Assembly (NCBI RefSeq): GCF_030246865.1
Contig: NZ_CP126738.1
Span: 1,054,001-1,118,000, forward strand
DNA from: Microbacterium sp. zg-B96
GTDB lineage: Bacteria > Actinomycetota > Actinomycetes > Actinomycetales > Microbacteriaceae
Direction of reading: 5' to 3'
Length of the DNA stretch: 64,000 nt
In this document: piece after piece, positions 1 to 8,191 of the stretch
Numbering within the stretch: position 1 is the stretch's first letter
How the letters are laid out: each line of letters starts with the position of its first letter
Position numbers and translations under genes: made by a program
The notes under the pieces: generated by a model
Databases searched by the model: none
What the model saw: only the letters and a program-made list of their open reading frames with translations
Told to the model about the DNA's origin: nothing

Positions 1-30
1 GAGCGCGCCGAGCGGGCCGAGCAGGGCTAA
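1..30 (+). CDS. possible C-terminal end of an upstream gene
   Basis: Read from base 1, nine codons encode Glu/Arg/Ala-rich residues and end with TAA at 28-30. This could be the tail of a plus-strand gene that begins outside the window and converges on the epimerase-like gene, overlapping its stop by two bases. Nothing about its function can be said. It may equally be a chance open frame. Confidence 0.3.
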   Translation, partial: ERAERAEQG

Positions 31-938
31 ACCGCCAGCGCCGCCGCGACCGCCGCCTCGACGGTGGGGTGGTCGAAGGTGAATCCGGTGCGCTGCAGCA
101 CCTCGGGCACGACGTGCGCATCGGTCGTCAGCAGCGCCTCGGTCGCGTCGCGGCCCAGCACCAGCCGCAGCGCCCAGACCGGCGCGCGCAGCACGTAGGG
201 GCGGTTCAGCTGCACCGCCAGGGCGAAGCCGAGGTCGTTCGCCGTGGCCCGCTGCGGGCCGACCAGGTTGACCGGTCCCTCGATGTCGCCGGTGATGACG
301 TGCCTGATCGCGCGCACCTGATCGTCCAGGGAGATCCACGGCCACACCTGCGTGCCGCGGCCGATGGGGCCGGCCAGCCCCGCCCGGGTGAGCAGAATGA
401 GGGGCTTCAGGACCCCGTCGCGGTGGACCACCGGTGCGGTGCGCAGGACGGCGACGCGCGCGCGGTCGCCGGCGGCGAACGCCGCGGACTCCCACTCGCC
501 GCACAGGTCCGCCAGGAACGTTTCGCCGCGGCCGGAATGCTCGGTCAGCGGTGTGCCGGGCGCCGAGCCGTAGTACCCGACCGCCGATGCCGACACGAAC
601 GCCGGTGCGTCGTCGCCGAGGGCGCGCACGGCCGAAGCGAGGGCCTGCGTCGGGGTGATGCGCGACCACAGCAGTTCGTGCCGGTACGACGCCGTCCAGG
701 GGAACCGGCCGATGCTCGCGCCGTTGAGACCCACGACGGCGTCCGCGCCCGCGAGCACCGCGGGATCCAGCGGCCGGTCGTCACGGAGCCAGGTCACCTC
801 ATCGGGTGCGGTCGGCTCGTGCCGCACGAGCGTGGTGACACCGATGCCGTCGGCGCGCAGCGATCGGGCGAGGGCGCGGCCGATCAGGCCGGAGGCGCCG
901 GCGAGCACCACACGCCGCGGAATCGGTTGGTCCGTCAT
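27..938 (-). CDS. TIGR01777-type NAD(P)-binding epimerase-like protein
   Basis: A 303-residue member of the atypical short-chain dehydrogenase family TIGR01777 (YfcH-like), whose members are annotated as sugar-nucleotide epimerases but whose substrates are mostly unknown. The N-terminal Rossmann glycine motif GASGLIGRAL is clear, and the family-typical GRFPWT follows near residue 75. The open frame extends upstream to 1334, but that part is the shadow of the OsmC gene. The start at 938 is chosen because ATG shares its A with the OsmC stop (TGATG), implying translational coupling. Length is normal for the family. Substrate unknown. Confidence 0.88.
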   Translation of the reverse strand: MTDQPIPRRVVLAGASGLIGRALARSLRADGIGVTTLVRHEPTAPDEVTWLRDDRPLDPAVLAGADAVVGLNGASIGRFPWTASYRHELLWSRITPTQALASAVRALGDDAPAFVSASAVGYYGSAPGTPLTEHSGRGETFLADLCGEWESAAFAAGDRARVAVLRTAPVVHRDGVLKPLILLTRAGLAGPIGRGTQVWPWISLDDQVRAIRHVITGDIEGPVNLVGPQRATANDLGFALAVQLNRPYVLRAPVWALRLVLGRDATEALLTTDAHVVPEVLQRTGFTFDHPTVEAAVAAALAV

Positions 939-1363
939 CAGGCGAGGGTCGCCTCGAGGGTGATCTCGATGCCGGCGAGGGCCGCCGAGACGGGGCAGCC
1001 GGTCTTGGCTTCTTCGGCCAGCCGGGCGAAGTCCTCCGGAGACAGGCCCGGCACGGTGGCGTTGACGTTGAGGTGGCTGCCGGTGATGCCCTTGCCGGGG
1101 ACGAACGTGACCGACGCGGTCGTCTCGATCTGCTCCGGCGGGGTGCCGTTCTCGGCGAGGGCCAGGGAGAAGGCCATGCTGAAGCACGCCGAATGCGCGG
1201 CGGCGATGAGCTCCTCCGGTGTCGTCACCGACGACGATCCTTCGCTGCGGGCCTTCCAGTTCACTGCGAACGGGCCCTGGTTGGAGCTTTCCAGTGCGGT
1301 CTCGCCGGAGCCTTCGAACAGGCTGCCCTTCCACGTGGTGCTGGCTTCGCTCGTGACGCTCAT
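938..1363 (-). CDS. OsmC/Ohr-family peroxiredoxin
   Basis: A 141-residue OsmC-like protein, a cytoplasmic family that reduces organic hydroperoxides with a conserved cysteine pair. Family features are the SSVTTPEELIAAAHSACFSMA region with the first catalytic cysteine and the TGCPVSAAL region near the C-terminus with the second. It is in the OsmC subgroup by the N-terminal KARSEGSSS stretch. A good ribosome site (GGGAGGA) lies just upstream of the ATG, and the downstream epimerase-like gene overlaps by one base, so the two form a small operon. Oxidative-stress induction is plausible but not visible in the sequence. Confidence 0.9.
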   Translation of the reverse strand: MSVTSEASTTWKGSLFEGSGETALESSNQGPFAVNWKARSEGSSSVTTPEELIAAAHSACFSMAFSLALAENGTPPEQIETTASVTFVPGKGITGSHLNVNATVPGLSPEDFARLAEEAKTGCPVSAALAGIEITLEATLA

Positions 1364-1406
1364 GCTGGTCCTCCCGGTCCGGGGCGCGGGTGCGCTTCCG
1401 GTGCGA

Positions 1407-1412
1407 GCCTAA
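1407..1412 (-). promoter_or_regulatory. putative -10 element of the OsmC operon
   Basis: TAGGCT on the minus strand lies 43 nt before the OsmC start. The intervening leader carries the GGGAGGA ribosome site. Only the -10 hexamer is recognisable. Confidence 0.4.
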
Positions 1413-1448
1413 CCGGGTGGATGCCGCGGCGAAACGCCGCAGGCCCGC

Positions 1449-2036
1449 TCAGGCCGCGGTGGGGCGGGCGCGACCGACCAGGCCGATCCGCTGCAGCAGC
1501 AGGTATAGCCGGCACCCGAGGCACAGCCCGAACACGGCGTTGAGGAAGGCCGCCATGAACGCCATCGCCGCCGCGATCGGCAGCGCCCAGGGGACCCCTG
1601 CCAGGTGCAGCGCGAGCCCGACGACGCTGACGAACAGGCCGACGCCCTGCGCGAACCGGGGCGGGCGGGGGTCTTCCAGGTCGGTCGGCGGCGCCAGTCG
1701 AGCCTGGATGAACCGGCGGTACAGCACGCCCCAGGGTGCGGTGCGCGGGGAGAGCACGCCCCACAGGAACAGCAATGCCACGACGAGCAGGGCGAGGAAG
1801 CCGGGGTCGAGGGCGCGCTGCGCGAGCGAGGCGGAGGAGACGGTCCAGCCCTGGGGCAGGAACACCTCGTCGGCGAGCGGCTGATAGGCGAACCAGCCGA
1901 AGGGGCCGCGCGCCGTGGAGATGCCGACCAGGCTCAGCAGCACCGTCCCCAGCAGCAGCACGGAGGTGATGCCGGCGCCAAACCGGGGGCCGCGCGGGTC
2001 GATGCCGCGCGGCGCGGCATCCGGCTGTTCAGGCAC
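1449..2036 (-). CDS. DUF4395 membrane protein
   Basis: A 195-residue protein with about four hydrophobic segments (roughly residues 22-42, 75-95, 128-146 and 150-170), matching DUF4395 membrane proteins. A cysteine pair in LCLGCRLY sits at the end of the last segment, as is usual in the family. DUF4395 genes are commonly next to thioredoxin-like genes; here the GTG start overlaps the end of the thioredoxin-like gene by 8 bp. The pairing suggests a membrane partner in thiol/disulfide handling, which is inference. The cysteines are a candidate redox pair. Confidence 0.85.
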   Translation of the reverse strand: MPEQPDAAPRGIDPRGPRFGAGITSVLLLGTVLLSLVGISTARGPFGWFAYQPLADEVFLPQGWTVSSASLAQRALDPGFLALLVVALLFLWGVLSPRTAPWGVLYRRFIQARLAPPTDLEDPRPPRFAQGVGLFVSVVGLALHLAGVPWALPIAAAMAFMAAFLNAVFGLCLGCRLYLLLQRIGLVGRARPTAA

Positions 2037-2466
2037 GCGCCGACGATCCGGTCAGCCGAGCCAGTTCCAGCTCGACCACGCGGCGGTTGGGAACCCCGCC
2101 GAAACGGGTCTGGATGACCCCGTCGCCGTCGAGGATGAGGGTCGTCGGGGTCTGCAGGATCTGGAAGTGCTTGGCGATGTCGGGCCGGTGCGTGAGATCG
2201 ACATCCAGGTGCAGCACGCCGTCGCGGTCTTCGGCGAGGGCGGACAGCACCCGGTGCACGCCGGGGCAGCGCGCGCACAGCTCGGTGCTGAACTGCAGCA
2301 GCGTCGCGGTGTCGCCCAGCCGCTCGGCGCCGAGGCGCTGCGGATCGACGACTTCGTTGGGAATCTGCCGCTGCGGCCGGCCCTGTCGCCACCGTGCGAA
2401 AGCGCCAACGCCCAGCGTCACCGCGAGCAGCGCGGTGAGCACATAGACAGCATCGACGAGGTTCAC
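2029..2466 (-). CDS. membrane-anchored thioredoxin-family protein
   Basis: A thioredoxin-like protein of about 145 residues with one N-terminal transmembrane segment ([20 protein letters not shown]) and a thioredoxin fold. The active-site pair is CARC within [13 protein letters not shown], and the cis-Pro region is LQTPTTLIL. The open frame continues upstream to 2592, but GTG codons at 2469/2466 start directly before the membrane segment, and a minus-strand TAGCCT -10 hexamer ends 8 nt before 2466, so the longer version is unlikely. It is co-transcribed with DUF4395. Likely an extracytoplasmic or membrane-facing thiol protein; substrate unknown. Confidence 0.8.
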   Translation of the reverse strand: MNLVDAVYVLTALLAVTLGVGAFARWRQGRPQRQIPNEVVDPQRLGAERLGDTATLLQFSTELCARCPGVHRVLSALAEDRDGVLHLDVDLTHRPDIAKHFQILQTPTTLILDGDGVIQTRFGGVPNRRVVELELARLTGSSARA

Positions 2467-2474
2467 CACGGCCC

Positions 2475-2480
2475 AGGCTA
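2475..2480 (-). promoter_or_regulatory. -10 hexamer of the thioredoxin-like gene
   Basis: TAGCCT (minus) ends 8 nt from the GTG at 2466 and 5 nt from the GTG at 2469. It supports a leaderless short start, divergent from thyA. Confidence 0.4.
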
Positions 2481-2571
2481 ACGGGTGGCTCTGGACGAAG
2501 AGCAACAATGACGATTGTGACGGCGCGGCGACGCACCCTGCGGGCCCGCGGCCGGTGGGGTCGGCCGCGGG

Positions 2572-2577
2572 TATCGT
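2572..2577 (+). promoter_or_regulatory. thyA -10 hexamer (leaderless)
   Basis: TATCGT followed by 7 nt and the GTG start of thyA; there is no Shine-Dalgarno sequence in between. Confidence 0.5.
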
Positions 2578-2584
2578 GGCAGCC

Positions 2585-3394
2585 GTGACCACGGCGATCC
2601 CTACCCCTTACGAGGACCTCCTACGCGACGTGCTGGCCCACGGCACGCACAAGGATGACCGCACCGGCACCGGGACGACGAGCGTGTTCGGCCGTCAAAT
2701 CCGGTTCGATCTGGCCGAGGGGTTCCCCCTCATCACCACCAAGCGCGTGCACTTCAAGTCGATCGCCTATGAGTTGCTGTGGTTCCTGCGCGGCGAATCG
2801 AGCGTGACCTGGCTGCAGGATCACGGCGTGACGATCTGGGACGAGTGGGCGGATGCCGCCGGTGAGCTTGGCCCGGTCTACGGCGTGCAGTGGCGGTCGT
2901 GGCCGACCCCCGATGGCGGTCACATCGACCAGATCTCGCAGATCATCGAGCAGATCCGCACCAACCCCGACTCGCGGCGCCTGATCGTGTCGGCCTGGAA
3001 CGTCGCCGACATCCCGAACATGGCCCTCGCGCCCTGCCACGCGCTGTTCCAGTTCTACGTCGCCGACGGCAAGCTGTCCTGCCAGCTGTACCAGCGCAGC
3101 GCCGACATGTTCCTGGGGGTGCCGTTCAACATCGCCTCGTACGCGCTGCTCACGCTCATGGTCGCGCAGCAGGCGGGCCTGGAGCCGGGCGACTTCGTCT
3201 GGACCGGCGGGGACTGCCACATCTACGACAACCACCTCGACCAGGTGCGGCAGCAGCTGGACCGCGCGCCCTACCCGTATCCGACGCTGCGCTTCGCCCG
3301 CACGCCGGAGTCGATCTTCGACTACCGGTTCGAGGACTTCGTCGTCGAGGACTACCAGCATCACCCCGCGATCCGCGGGGCGGTCGCGGTATGA
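2585..3394 (+). CDS. thyA: thymidylate synthase
   Basis: Methylates dUMP to dTMP using methylene-tetrahydrofolate, releasing dihydrofolate. The 269-residue length is normal. The nucleophile is Cys151 in [12 protein letters not shown], the folate/nucleotide site is [20 protein letters not shown], and [10 protein letters not shown] supplies phosphate-binding arginines. The GTG at 2585 is preferred over upstream codons because the protein starts like other ThyA proteins there and a -10 hexamer lies 7 nt upstream. The stop overlaps the start of folA (ATGA), coupling the enzyme that makes dihydrofolate with the one that recycles it. Flavin-dependent ThyX is not present in this window. Confidence 0.97.
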   Translation: MTTAIPTPYEDLLRDVLAHGTHKDDRTGTGTTSVFGRQIRFDLAEGFPLITTKRVHFKSIAYELLWFLRGESSVTWLQDHGVTIWDEWADAAGELGPVYGVQWRSWPTPDGGHIDQISQIIEQIRTNPDSRRLIVSAWNVADIPNMALAPCHALFQFYVADGKLSCQLYQRSADMFLGVPFNIASYALLTLMVAQQAGLEPGDFVWTGGDCHIYDNHLDQVRQQLDRAPYPYPTLRFARTPESIFDYRFEDFVVEDYQHHPAIRGAVAV

Positions 3395-3900
3395 CCGCAC
3401 CCATCGGCCTCGTCTGGGCCGAGGCCGAGGGCGGGGTGATCGGCGCCGACGGCGGCATGCCCTGGTACGTGCCCGAAGACCTCGCGCACTTCAAGGCCGT
3501 CACCGCCGGCGCCCCCGTCGTGATGGGGCGCCGGACGTGGGAGTCGTTTCCGGCGCGGTTCCGGCCGCTGCCCGGGCGCCGCAACATCGTGATCACGGGC
3601 AACGAGCAGTGGTCTGCCGATGGTGCGGAGCGGGCAGCGTCGCTTGACGCGGCGCTGCAGCTCGCGCAGGCCGCTGAGCCGGAGCGCATCTGGGTCATCG
3701 GCGGCGGCCGACTGTTCCGTGAGGCGATCGGGCGGGCCGACCGGCTCGAGGTCACCGAACTGGACACCCGCGTCGACGGCGACACCTTCGCCCCCGACCG
3801 CGACGGGTGGCAGGTCGTGGCCGCGGAACCGGACGCCGGGTGGTCCACCTCGCGTGAGGGCATCCGGTATCGCTTCCTCCGGCTCGAACGCGCGTCGTAG
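3391..3900 (+). CDS. folA: dihydrofolate reductase
   Basis: Reduces dihydrofolate to tetrahydrofolate with NADPH in the cytoplasm. The 169-residue protein shows the DHFR N-terminal [11 protein letters not shown] region, the catalytic acidic residue in VPEDLAHFK, the NADPH-binding [12 protein letters not shown] and RRNIVITG, and the late glycine motif WVIGGGRLF. The ATG overlaps the thyA stop by four bases, so the pair is one operon. Methionine replaces the more common leucine in the GxLPW loop, a frequent variation. The TAG stop doubles as the start of the -10 hexamer of the next gene. Confidence 0.97.
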   Translation: MTAPIGLVWAEAEGGVIGADGGMPWYVPEDLAHFKAVTAGAPVVMGRRTWESFPARFRPLPGRRNIVITGNEQWSADGAERAASLDAALQLAQAAEPERIWVIGGGRLFREAIGRADRLEVTELDTRVDGDTFAPDRDGWQVVAAEPDAGWSTSREGIRYRFLRLERAS

Positions 3901-3903
3901 GGT
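3898..3903 (+). promoter_or_regulatory. -10 hexamer of the SDR gene (leaderless)
   Basis: TAGGGT, formed partly by the folA stop codon, lies exactly 6 nt before the ATG at 3910. Confidence 0.45.
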
Positions 3904-3909
3904 CACCTC

Positions 3910-4674
3910 ATGGCCAAGACGGCACTGATCACCGGCGCGAGCTCGGGCCTCGGCGCGGAATTCGCCCGGCAACTCGCCGCGCGCGGCATGGACCTGGTGC
4001 TCGTCGCCCGCGATCGCGACGCCCTCGACGCCCTGTGCCGGCGCCTGCGCGACGAGCACGGCGTGCATGCCGAGGCGCTCGCCGCGGACCTGCTGGACCC
4101 GGCCCAGCTCGCCGACGTCGTGGCCCGGCTGCGCGACGGCGAGCACCCCGTGGACATGCTGGTCAACAACGCCGGGTTCGGGCTGCCGTTGGCGTTCGAG
4201 CGCAATGACATCGAGGACGAGCAGCGGCACCTCGACCTGCACGTGGCGGTGCCGATGCGCCTCATGCACGCCGTACTGCCGGGGATGCTGGAGCGCCGTC
4301 GCGGCCGCATCGTCAACGTGGCATCCGTCGCCGCTTTCACCCCGCGATCGACGTACGGCGCCGTCAAGGGCTGGCTCATCAGCTTCAGCCGGTGGGCGAA
4401 CGTGGCCTACGGCCCCCGGGGCGTGACGGTCACGGCGGTGTGTCCCGGGTTCACGCACACCAACTTCCACGAGCGGATGGGCATGGCCCTCGGCCGCGAG
4501 GGCGTGCCTGGCTGGATGTGGCTCAACGCCGGTGACGTCGTCGCGGCGGCGCTGCGCGACGTCGCACGGGGCAAGAGCGTGTCGGTGCCGTCGCTGCGTT
4601 ACAAGGTGCTCGTGGGCCTCACCCGCGTCCTCCCGGACCGGCTGGTCGTGGCGACCGCATCGCGGGGCCGCTGA
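3910..4674 (+). CDS. classical short-chain dehydrogenase/reductase
   Basis: A 254-residue SDR-family oxidoreductase. The cofactor motif is TGASSGLG near residue 9, followed by NNAGFG, and the active site is the serine of VNVASVAAF plus YGAVKGW (YxxxK). An arginine downstream of the first strand (ARDRD) suggests NADP(H) preference, which is inference. It resembles the DltE/YqjQ-like subgroup of unknown substrate. It has its own leaderless promoter despite being only 9 bp behind folA. It converges on the Nudix gene with no gap. Confidence 0.9.
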   Translation: MAKTALITGASSGLGAEFARQLAARGMDLVLVARDRDALDALCRRLRDEHGVHAEALAADLLDPAQLADVVARLRDGEHPVDMLVNNAGFGLPLAFERNDIEDEQRHLDLHVAVPMRLMHAVLPGMLERRRGRIVNVASVAAFTPRSTYGAVKGWLISFSRWANVAYGPRGVTVTAVCPGFTHTNFHERMGMALGREGVPGWMWLNAGDVVAAALRDVARGKSVSVPSLRYKVLVGLTRVLPDRLVVATASRGR

Positions 4675-5214
4675 TCAGGCGAACCGCCCCAGCCGGATGC
4701 CGGCGTAGGCGAGCGCGGCCACCGTCTCCCCGTCCGAGATCGTCCCGTCCGCGATCATGGCGACCACCTCGCCGAACGGCACCCACCGCACCGCGCGGAT
4801 GCCCTCCTCGGCCTGCGTGTGCGCGGCATCCGCCACCGCCGCGATGCCGCGGGCGAGGAAGACGTGCTCTGCGGCCACCGCGACGCCGTTGAGCGCGTTC
4901 ATCGCGCCGATCGCCTGCCAACCGGATGCCGTGACGCCGGCTTCCTCGGCCAGCTCGCGCTGCGCCGCGACCAGCGGGTCCTCGCCGTCGGAGCCACCGG
5001 CGGGCACCTCGAGCGAGACGCCGACGGTGTACCGGTCGACTTCGACCAGGCACACGCGGTCCGCTTCGTCGATCGCGACGACGAAGACGGCCGGATGCCG
5101 CATCTCGACGACGCCGTAGATGCCGTCCCCGGCGGGGCCGCTGACGGTGTCCTCCCGGACGCGGATCCACCGGTTGCCGTACACCTCGCGGCTCGTGCGC
5201 GTCTGCCAGGTCAT
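4675..5214 (-). CDS. Nudix hydrolase (ADP-ribose pyrophosphatase-like)
   Basis: A 179-residue Nudix hydrolase resembling NudF-type ADP-sugar pyrophosphatases, which split ADP-ribose to AMP and ribose-5-phosphate. The box reads AGGSDGEDPLVAAQ and then RELAEEAGV: the metal-binding REx2EE part is intact. The glycine that normally precedes the first glutamate by six positions is one residue closer, so the loop is one residue short. The start is supported by a leaderless -10 hexamer 6 nt upstream. Exact substrate cannot be read from sequence. Confidence 0.88.
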   Translation of the reverse strand: MTWQTRTSREVYGNRWIRVREDTVSGPAGDGIYGVVEMRHPAVFVVAIDEADRVCLVEVDRYTVGVSLEVPAGGSDGEDPLVAAQRELAEEAGVTASGWQAIGAMNALNGVAVAAEHVFLARGIAAVADAAHTQAEEGIRAVRWVPFGEVVAMIADGTISDGETVAALAYAGIRLGRFA

Positions 5215-5220
5215 GCCGCG

Positions 5221-5226
5221 ACCCTA
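5221..5226 (-). promoter_or_regulatory. -10 hexamer of the Nudix gene (leaderless)
   Basis: Minus-strand TAGGGT separated by 6 nt from the ATG at 5214. It lies within the 47-bp divergent gap to dapA. Confidence 0.5.
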
Positions 5227-5249
5227 TCGGGGCAGTGCGAACGAACCGA

Positions 5250-5255
5250 TACCCT
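5250..5255 (+). promoter_or_regulatory. dapA -10 hexamer (leaderless)
   Basis: TACCCT with 6 nt to the ATG at 5262. The GGGAG in between is too close to the start to be a normal ribosome site. Confidence 0.5.
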
Positions 5256-5261
5256 GGGAGC

Positions 5262-6239
5262 ATGACGCATCAGGCCAACCCGTTCGGACAGGTCCTCGTC
5301 GCGCTGGTCACTCCGATGACCGCCGACGGCGAAGTCGACTGGCCCGCGGTCGAGAAGCACATCGACGACGTCATCACCGCCGGGGCCGACGGCATCGTCG
5401 TCACCGGCACGACGGGGGAGACCAGCACGCTCACCGACCCCGAGAAGATCCGCCTGGTGGAGGTGGGCCGGGACGTCGCGGCCGGACGCGCCAAGATCAT
5501 CACCGGCGGCGGCTCGAACGAGACCGCCCACGCGATCGAGCTCTACAAGGCCAGCGAGAAGGTCGGTGCCGACGGCATCATGATCGTCACGCCGTACTAC
5601 AACAAGCCCACGCAGGCGGGCATCCTCACGCACTTCCGGCTGGTGGCCGATGCCACCGACCTGCCGGTCATCCTGTACGACATCCCGGGGCGCACCGGCG
5701 TCCCGATCAAGTACGAGACGATCCTCCGTCTCGCCAAGCACCCGAACATCCTCGCGATCAAAGACGCCAAGGGCGACTTCAGCGAGGTCAGCCGGGTGCT
5801 GAACCAAACCGATCTGATGTACTTCTCGGGCGACGACGCGAACGCGTTGCCGCACCTCGCCATCGGCGCGACGGGACTCATCGGCGTGACCGCGAACATC
5901 GCGGCTGCGCCGTACCGCGTGATGATCGACGCCGTGAACCGGGGCGACCTCGCCGCGGCCACGGCGGCGCACCAGCAGCTGGAACCGCTGGTGCGGGCGG
6001 TCATGACCCACGTCCCGGGCACCGTGAGCGCGAAGTACATCCTGCACGGCCTCGGTCGCATCTCCAGCCCCCGCGTCCGCCTGCCCCTGGTGGGGCCGGA
6101 GGAGTGGGAAGCGGCGATGATCGAGGATGAGCTTGCCCTGGTGACCGACGTCGTCGGCGCTGATTTCTCCAATTTCCGTCCCGACCGCAATGCGGCAGCA
6201 GGCGGCGCACTCCCGAAGGTCCACGGCACCACACGATGA
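5262..6239 (+). CDS. dapA: 4-hydroxy-tetrahydrodipicolinate synthase
   Basis: First committed enzyme of lysine and diaminopimelate synthesis; condenses pyruvate with aspartate semialdehyde through a Schiff base. The 325-residue protein has the Schiff-base lysine in ILAIKDAKGD, the catalytic tyrosine in IVTPYYNKPTQ and the GTTGETSTL substrate loop. The start at 5262 is chosen over an in-frame codon at 5235 because of the -10 hexamer immediately upstream. The stop overlaps the start of the RNase J gene by four bases, the same order as in mycobacteria. dapF, a later step of the pathway, lies at 17.9 kb. Confidence 0.96.
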   Translation: MTHQANPFGQVLVALVTPMTADGEVDWPAVEKHIDDVITAGADGIVVTGTTGETSTLTDPEKIRLVEVGRDVAAGRAKIITGGGSNETAHAIELYKASEKVGADGIMIVTPYYNKPTQAGILTHFRLVADATDLPVILYDIPGRTGVPIKYETILRLAKHPNILAIKDAKGDFSEVSRVLNQTDLMYFSGDDANALPHLAIGATGLIGVTANIAAAPYRVMIDAVNRGDLAAATAAHQQLEPLVRAVMTHVPGTVSAKYILHGLGRISSPRVRLPLVGPEEWEAAMIEDELALVTDVVGADFSNFRPDRNAAAGGALPKVHGTTR

Positions 6240-7915
6240 GCCCCAACGCGATCACTTCGCCCCCCACCCTCGCCCCCGGAACCCTCCGCGTCACGCCTCT
6301 CGGCGGACTCGGGGAGATCGGGCGCAACATGACCGTCTTCGAGTACGAGGGCAAGCTCCTCATCGTCGACTGCGGCGTGCTGTTCCCCGAGGAGCACCAG
6401 CCGGGGGTGGACCTGATCCTGCCCGACTTCGAGCCGATCAAGCACCGCCTCAATGACATCGTCGGGGTCGTGCTCACGCACGGTCACGAAGACCACATCG
6501 GCGCCGTGCCCTACCTGCTGCGCCTCAAGCGCGACATCCCGCTGATCGGCTCAGGGCTGACCCTCGCCCTGGTCGAGGCGAAGCTCAAAGAGCACCGCAT
6601 CAAGCCGTACTCGCTCACCGTGAAAGAGGGCCAGGACGAGCGGGTCGGCCCGTTCGACCTCGAGTTCGTCGCGGTGAACCACTCCATCCCGGACGCGCTC
6701 GCCGTCGCGATCAAGACCCCGGCGGGCACGGTGCTGGCCACCGGCGACTTCAAGATGGACCAGTTGCCGCTGGACGGCCGCCTGACCGACCTGCGCGCCT
6801 TCGCCCGTCTCGGTGAGGAGGGCGTCGACCTGTTCCTCGTCGACTCCACCAACGCCGACGTCCCCGGCTTCACCCCGCTGGAGCGGTCGATCGGCCCGGT
6901 CCTTGACCAGGTCATCGGCAAGGCCCCGCGCCGCGTGATCGTCGCGAGCTTCTCCAGCCACGTGCACCGCGTGCAGCAGGTGCTGGATGCCGCACACGCC
7001 AACGGCCGCCGCGTGGCACTGCTGGGCCGCAGCATGCTGCGCAACATGACGATCGCCGCGGACCTCGGCTACCTCACCGTGCCCGAGGGCGTGCTGATCG
7101 ACTACAAGAAGGCCCAGGACCTGCCCGACGACAAGATCGTCTTCATGTCCACCGGGTCGCAGGGCGAGCCGATGGCCGTGCTCAGCCGCATGGCCAACCT
7201 CGACCACGCGATCGAGCCGGGCCCGGGTGACACCGTGATCCTCGCCTCCAGCCTCATCCCGGGCAACGAGAACGCCGTCTACCGCGTCATCGACGGTCTC
7301 ACCAAGCTCGGCGCCACCGTCGTGCACAAGGGCAACGCCAAGGTGCACGTCTCCGGTCACGCCGCCGCGGGCGAGCTGCTGTACTGCTACAACATCCTCA
7401 AGCCCAAGAACGTGCTGCCCGTGCACGGCGAGTACCGCCACCTCATGGCCAACGCGAAGCTGGCACAGGACACCGGCATCCCCGCCGAGCGCACCATCAT
7501 CGGCGAGAACGGCACCGTGGTCGACCTCAAGGACGGCATCGCGACCGTCGTCGGTCAGCTCGACATCGGCTTCGTCTACGTCGACGGCTCGACCGTCGGC
7601 GAGATCACCGACGCCGACCTCAAGGACCGCCGCATCCTCGGCGAAGAGGGCTTCATCTCGGTGATCGTGGTGGTGGATGCCGCCACCGGCCGCGTCATCA
7701 CCGGCCCCGAGATCCACGCCCGCGGTTTCGCCGAGGACGACTCGGTGTTCGACGACGTCAAGCCGAAGATCGCCGCCGCGCTGGCCGACGCCGCGAAGTC
7801 GGGGGTGCGTGACTCGCACGCGCTGTCGCAGATCGTGCGTCGCACCATCGGCCGCTGGGTCAACCAGCGACTGCGCCGGCGTCCCATGATCGTGCCGCTG
7901 GTCATCGAGGCCTGA
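6236..7915 (+). CDS. rnj: ribonuclease J
   Basis: Metallo-beta-lactamase-fold RNase with 5'-3' exonuclease and endonuclease activity, used in rRNA and mRNA processing. The 559-residue length is typical. The zinc site is LTHGHEDHIGAVPYL near residue 83, with further ligands in VNHSIPDA and LATGDFKMD; the beta-CASP domain contains VSGHAAAGEL and the PVHGEYRHL motif. It starts within the dapA stop (ATGA) and is followed by a strong hairpin terminator, so dapA-rnj are probably co-transcribed. Confidence 0.96.
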   Translation: MSPNAITSPPTLAPGTLRVTPLGGLGEIGRNMTVFEYEGKLLIVDCGVLFPEEHQPGVDLILPDFEPIKHRLNDIVGVVLTHGHEDHIGAVPYLLRLKRDIPLIGSGLTLALVEAKLKEHRIKPYSLTVKEGQDERVGPFDLEFVAVNHSIPDALAVAIKTPAGTVLATGDFKMDQLPLDGRLTDLRAFARLGEEGVDLFLVDSTNADVPGFTPLERSIGPVLDQVIGKAPRRVIVASFSSHVHRVQQVLDAAHANGRRVALLGRSMLRNMTIAADLGYLTVPEGVLIDYKKAQDLPDDKIVFMSTGSQGEPMAVLSRMANLDHAIEPGPGDTVILASSLIPGNENAVYRVIDGLTKLGATVVHKGNAKVHVSGHAAAGELLYCYNILKPKNVLPVHGEYRHLMANAKLAQDTGIPAERTIIGENGTVVDLKDGIATVVGQLDIGFVYVDGSTVGEITDADLKDRRILGEEGFISVIVVVDAATGRVITGPEIHARGFAEDDSVFDDVKPKIAAALADAAKSGVRDSHALSQIVRRTIGRWVNQRLRRRPMIVPLVIEA

Positions 7916-7930
7916 CCCGCTTCTGCGCAA

Positions 7931-7963
7931 CGCCCGCGAGCCGCTCACTGCGGCCCGCGGGCG
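7931..7963 (+). terminator. hairpin terminator after rnj
   Basis: Inverted repeat CGCCCGCG-a-GCCG / CGGC-c-CGCGGGCG with a 7-nt loop, followed by only TTCT. It has a strong stem and a weak U tract, as is common in actinobacteria. Confidence 0.65.
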
Positions 7964-7981
7964 TTCTGCGTCCGCGGCCGC

Positions 7982-8093
7982 GGTCACACCCTTCGGCTCA
8001 GTCGTCGCGAACGGCCCTGTGCCGCCCCCGCGAGGGGCGGATGCGACGACCGAACCCCCGCGGGAGGGACGGGTGTGACCACCGAACGCGGGT
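7982..8093. repeat. intergenic inverted-repeat element, family 2, copy A
   Basis: The 10-bp inverted repeats GGTCACACCC (7982-7991) and GGGTGTGACC (8071-8080) enclose further nested palindromes, including CCGCCCC/GGGGCGG around 8023-8041. On the minus strand it contains two diverged copies of the unit GTTCGGTCGTCGCA...CCGTCCC that is also found near 14.87 kb and 21.14 kb. It fills most of the gap between rnj and ftsK. Confidence 0.6.
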
Positions 8094-8179
8094 GCGCACG
8101 GGTGTGCCACGGCGGTGAACGCGGCTTCCGGGGGAATGAAGGGGTCGCGTCGTTCCGGGCAATGTCGGTGGTACCGACG

Positions 8180-8185
8180 TACCGT
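8180..8185 (+). promoter_or_regulatory. ftsK -10 hexamer (leaderless)
   Basis: TACCGT followed by 6 nt and the ATG at 8192. Confidence 0.5.
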
Positions 8186-8191
8186 GGATGA

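Noticed and set aside
69..1412. 447-codon plus-strand frame opposite the epimerase-like and OsmC genes
   Set aside because: No recognisable protein, low-complexity Arg/Gly/Ala content, and fully opposite two family-level matches.
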